Below are positions 32,486 to 32,614 of a stretch of DNA of 32,614 bases, in pieces. A program made the position numbers and the translations under genes. The notes under the pieces were generated by a model. It did no database searches, had not been told where the DNA came from, and saw nothing but the letters and a program-made list of their open reading frames with translations. The stretch covers positions 1-32,614 of the forward strand of contig NZ_SACO01000022.1 of the NCBI RefSeq assembly GCF_004005905.1, written 5' to 3'. Each line of letters starts with the position of its first letter. Position 1 is the stretch's first letter. The stretch comes from Novosphingobium umbonatum (GTDB taxonomy: Bacteria; Pseudomonadota; Alphaproteobacteria; Sphingomonadales; Sphingomonadaceae).

Positions 32486-32505
32486 GTTACGCCTTTTGGC
32501 GTAAC
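32486..32505. repeat. 8-bp perfect palindrome with TTTT centre
   Basis: GTTACGCC, TTTT, GGCGTAAC. Directly before it lies GACGTTAAC, so GTTAC-like half-sites recur here. Without a T-tail it is more likely an operator or a repeat-element part than a terminator. Confidence 0.5.
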
Positions 32506-32529
32506 AGCGGGAAATTATCCTGCGAAATA

Positions 32530-32566
32530 GCAGGCCAGCTGGTTGGGTCATAAACGGCTGGCCTGC
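32530..32566. repeat. 10-bp perfect inverted repeat near right edge
   Basis: GCAGGCCAGC (32530-32539) and GCTGGCCTGC (32557-32566), 17-base spacer. It could be a terminator for a gene beyond the window or an operator; no T-run follows on the plus strand. Confidence 0.5.
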
Positions 32567-32614
32567 CCCCCAGATGGGATCGCGGGGAATGGTTAATTAG
32601 ACGAATTGTCGATA

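Larger units (their letters stand above)
31787..32614. other. Gene-poor right edge
   Basis: The first 60 bases beyond the GH2 start are AT-rich (TTCATATTATGATATTAAAT and the bases after it) and probably hold its promoter or operator. At about 31970-32075 a plus-strand frame reads RLSLFALERDFRQLVPEF..., and another at about 32070-32175 reads LSDDEAVDRAVNVRPLEKMG; together they could be a frameshifted remnant of a gene I do not recognise. No intact gene is supported. Two hairpins lie near the end. Confidence 0.45.

Noticed and set aside
32195..32530. Plus-strand 111-codon frame at the right edge
   Set aside because: Composition and lack of a ribosome site do not support a gene, and it runs through the palindrome at 32486-32505.
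1..32614. CRISPR array, tRNA or rRNA genes, prophage structural genes
   Set aside because: No regularly spaced repeats, no tRNA cloverleaf or rRNA-like stretch, and no phage structural proteins were seen.

Overview
The window looks like chromosomal DNA of a GC-rich alphaproteobacterium, most likely a sphingomonad (Novosphingobium/Sphingomonas-like). This is inferred from gene content: two large TonB-dependent receptors, an ECF sigma/FecR surface-signalling set, a PepSY membrane protein, Caulobacter LacA/LacC-type oxidoreductase subunits and many ATGA/GTGA-coupled operons. No rRNA or tRNA is present to confirm the taxon.

Region 1 (about 200-15810) is the main point of interest. It reads as one catabolic regulon for an aromatic glycoside, probably a C-glycoside. 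A left operon encodes a GPH-type MFS sugar transporter, a DUF6379 protein resembling the beta subunit of C-glycoside deglycosidases, a TIM-barrel protein resembling the alpha subunit, and a Tat-exported small subunit plus GMC flavoprotein resembling glycoside 3-dehydrogenase LacC/LacA. A LysR regulator follows on the minus strand. Divergent from it is a seven-gene aromatic operon, translationally coupled from its second gene on: MhpA-like FAD monooxygenase, two-domain VOC extradiol-type dioxygenase, alpha/beta hydrolase, GlcG-like protein, FAH-family enzyme, gentisate-dioxygenase-like bicupin and fumarylpyruvate-hydrolase-like protein. A TonB-dependent receptor closes the region and has a good intrinsic terminator. 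Three gap-free copies of one LysR-type operator (ATCAT-N11-ATGAT plus a conserved right flank) lie before the left operon, between lysR and the monooxygenase, and before the receptor. The proposed flow is outer-membrane uptake, periplasmic 3-oxidation of the sugar, import, C-C (or C-O) bond cleavage in the cytoplasm, and ring hydroxylation and cleavage of the aglycone. The substrate is not known.

Region 2 (about 16389-22230) is an accessory stretch. It holds an McrBC-type restriction pair whose McrB has an Mrr-N-like head and an EVE/PUA-like middle domain. A complete IS1182-family element with an 18-bp perfect inverted repeat and a 4-bp target duplication sits 8 bp after mcrC. A RelE/HigB-HigA toxin-antitoxin pair and a truncated exported-protein remnant follow.

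Region 3 (about 22393-31786) carries an ECF sigma factor, FecR, an STN-domain TonB-dependent receptor, a PepSY membrane protein and a [2Fe-2S] ferredoxin in one direction. A secreted GH2 beta-galactosidase-type enzyme is convergent to them. The left edge carries what looks like an IS21-family end. The last 830 bases carry two hairpins and no gene I can support.
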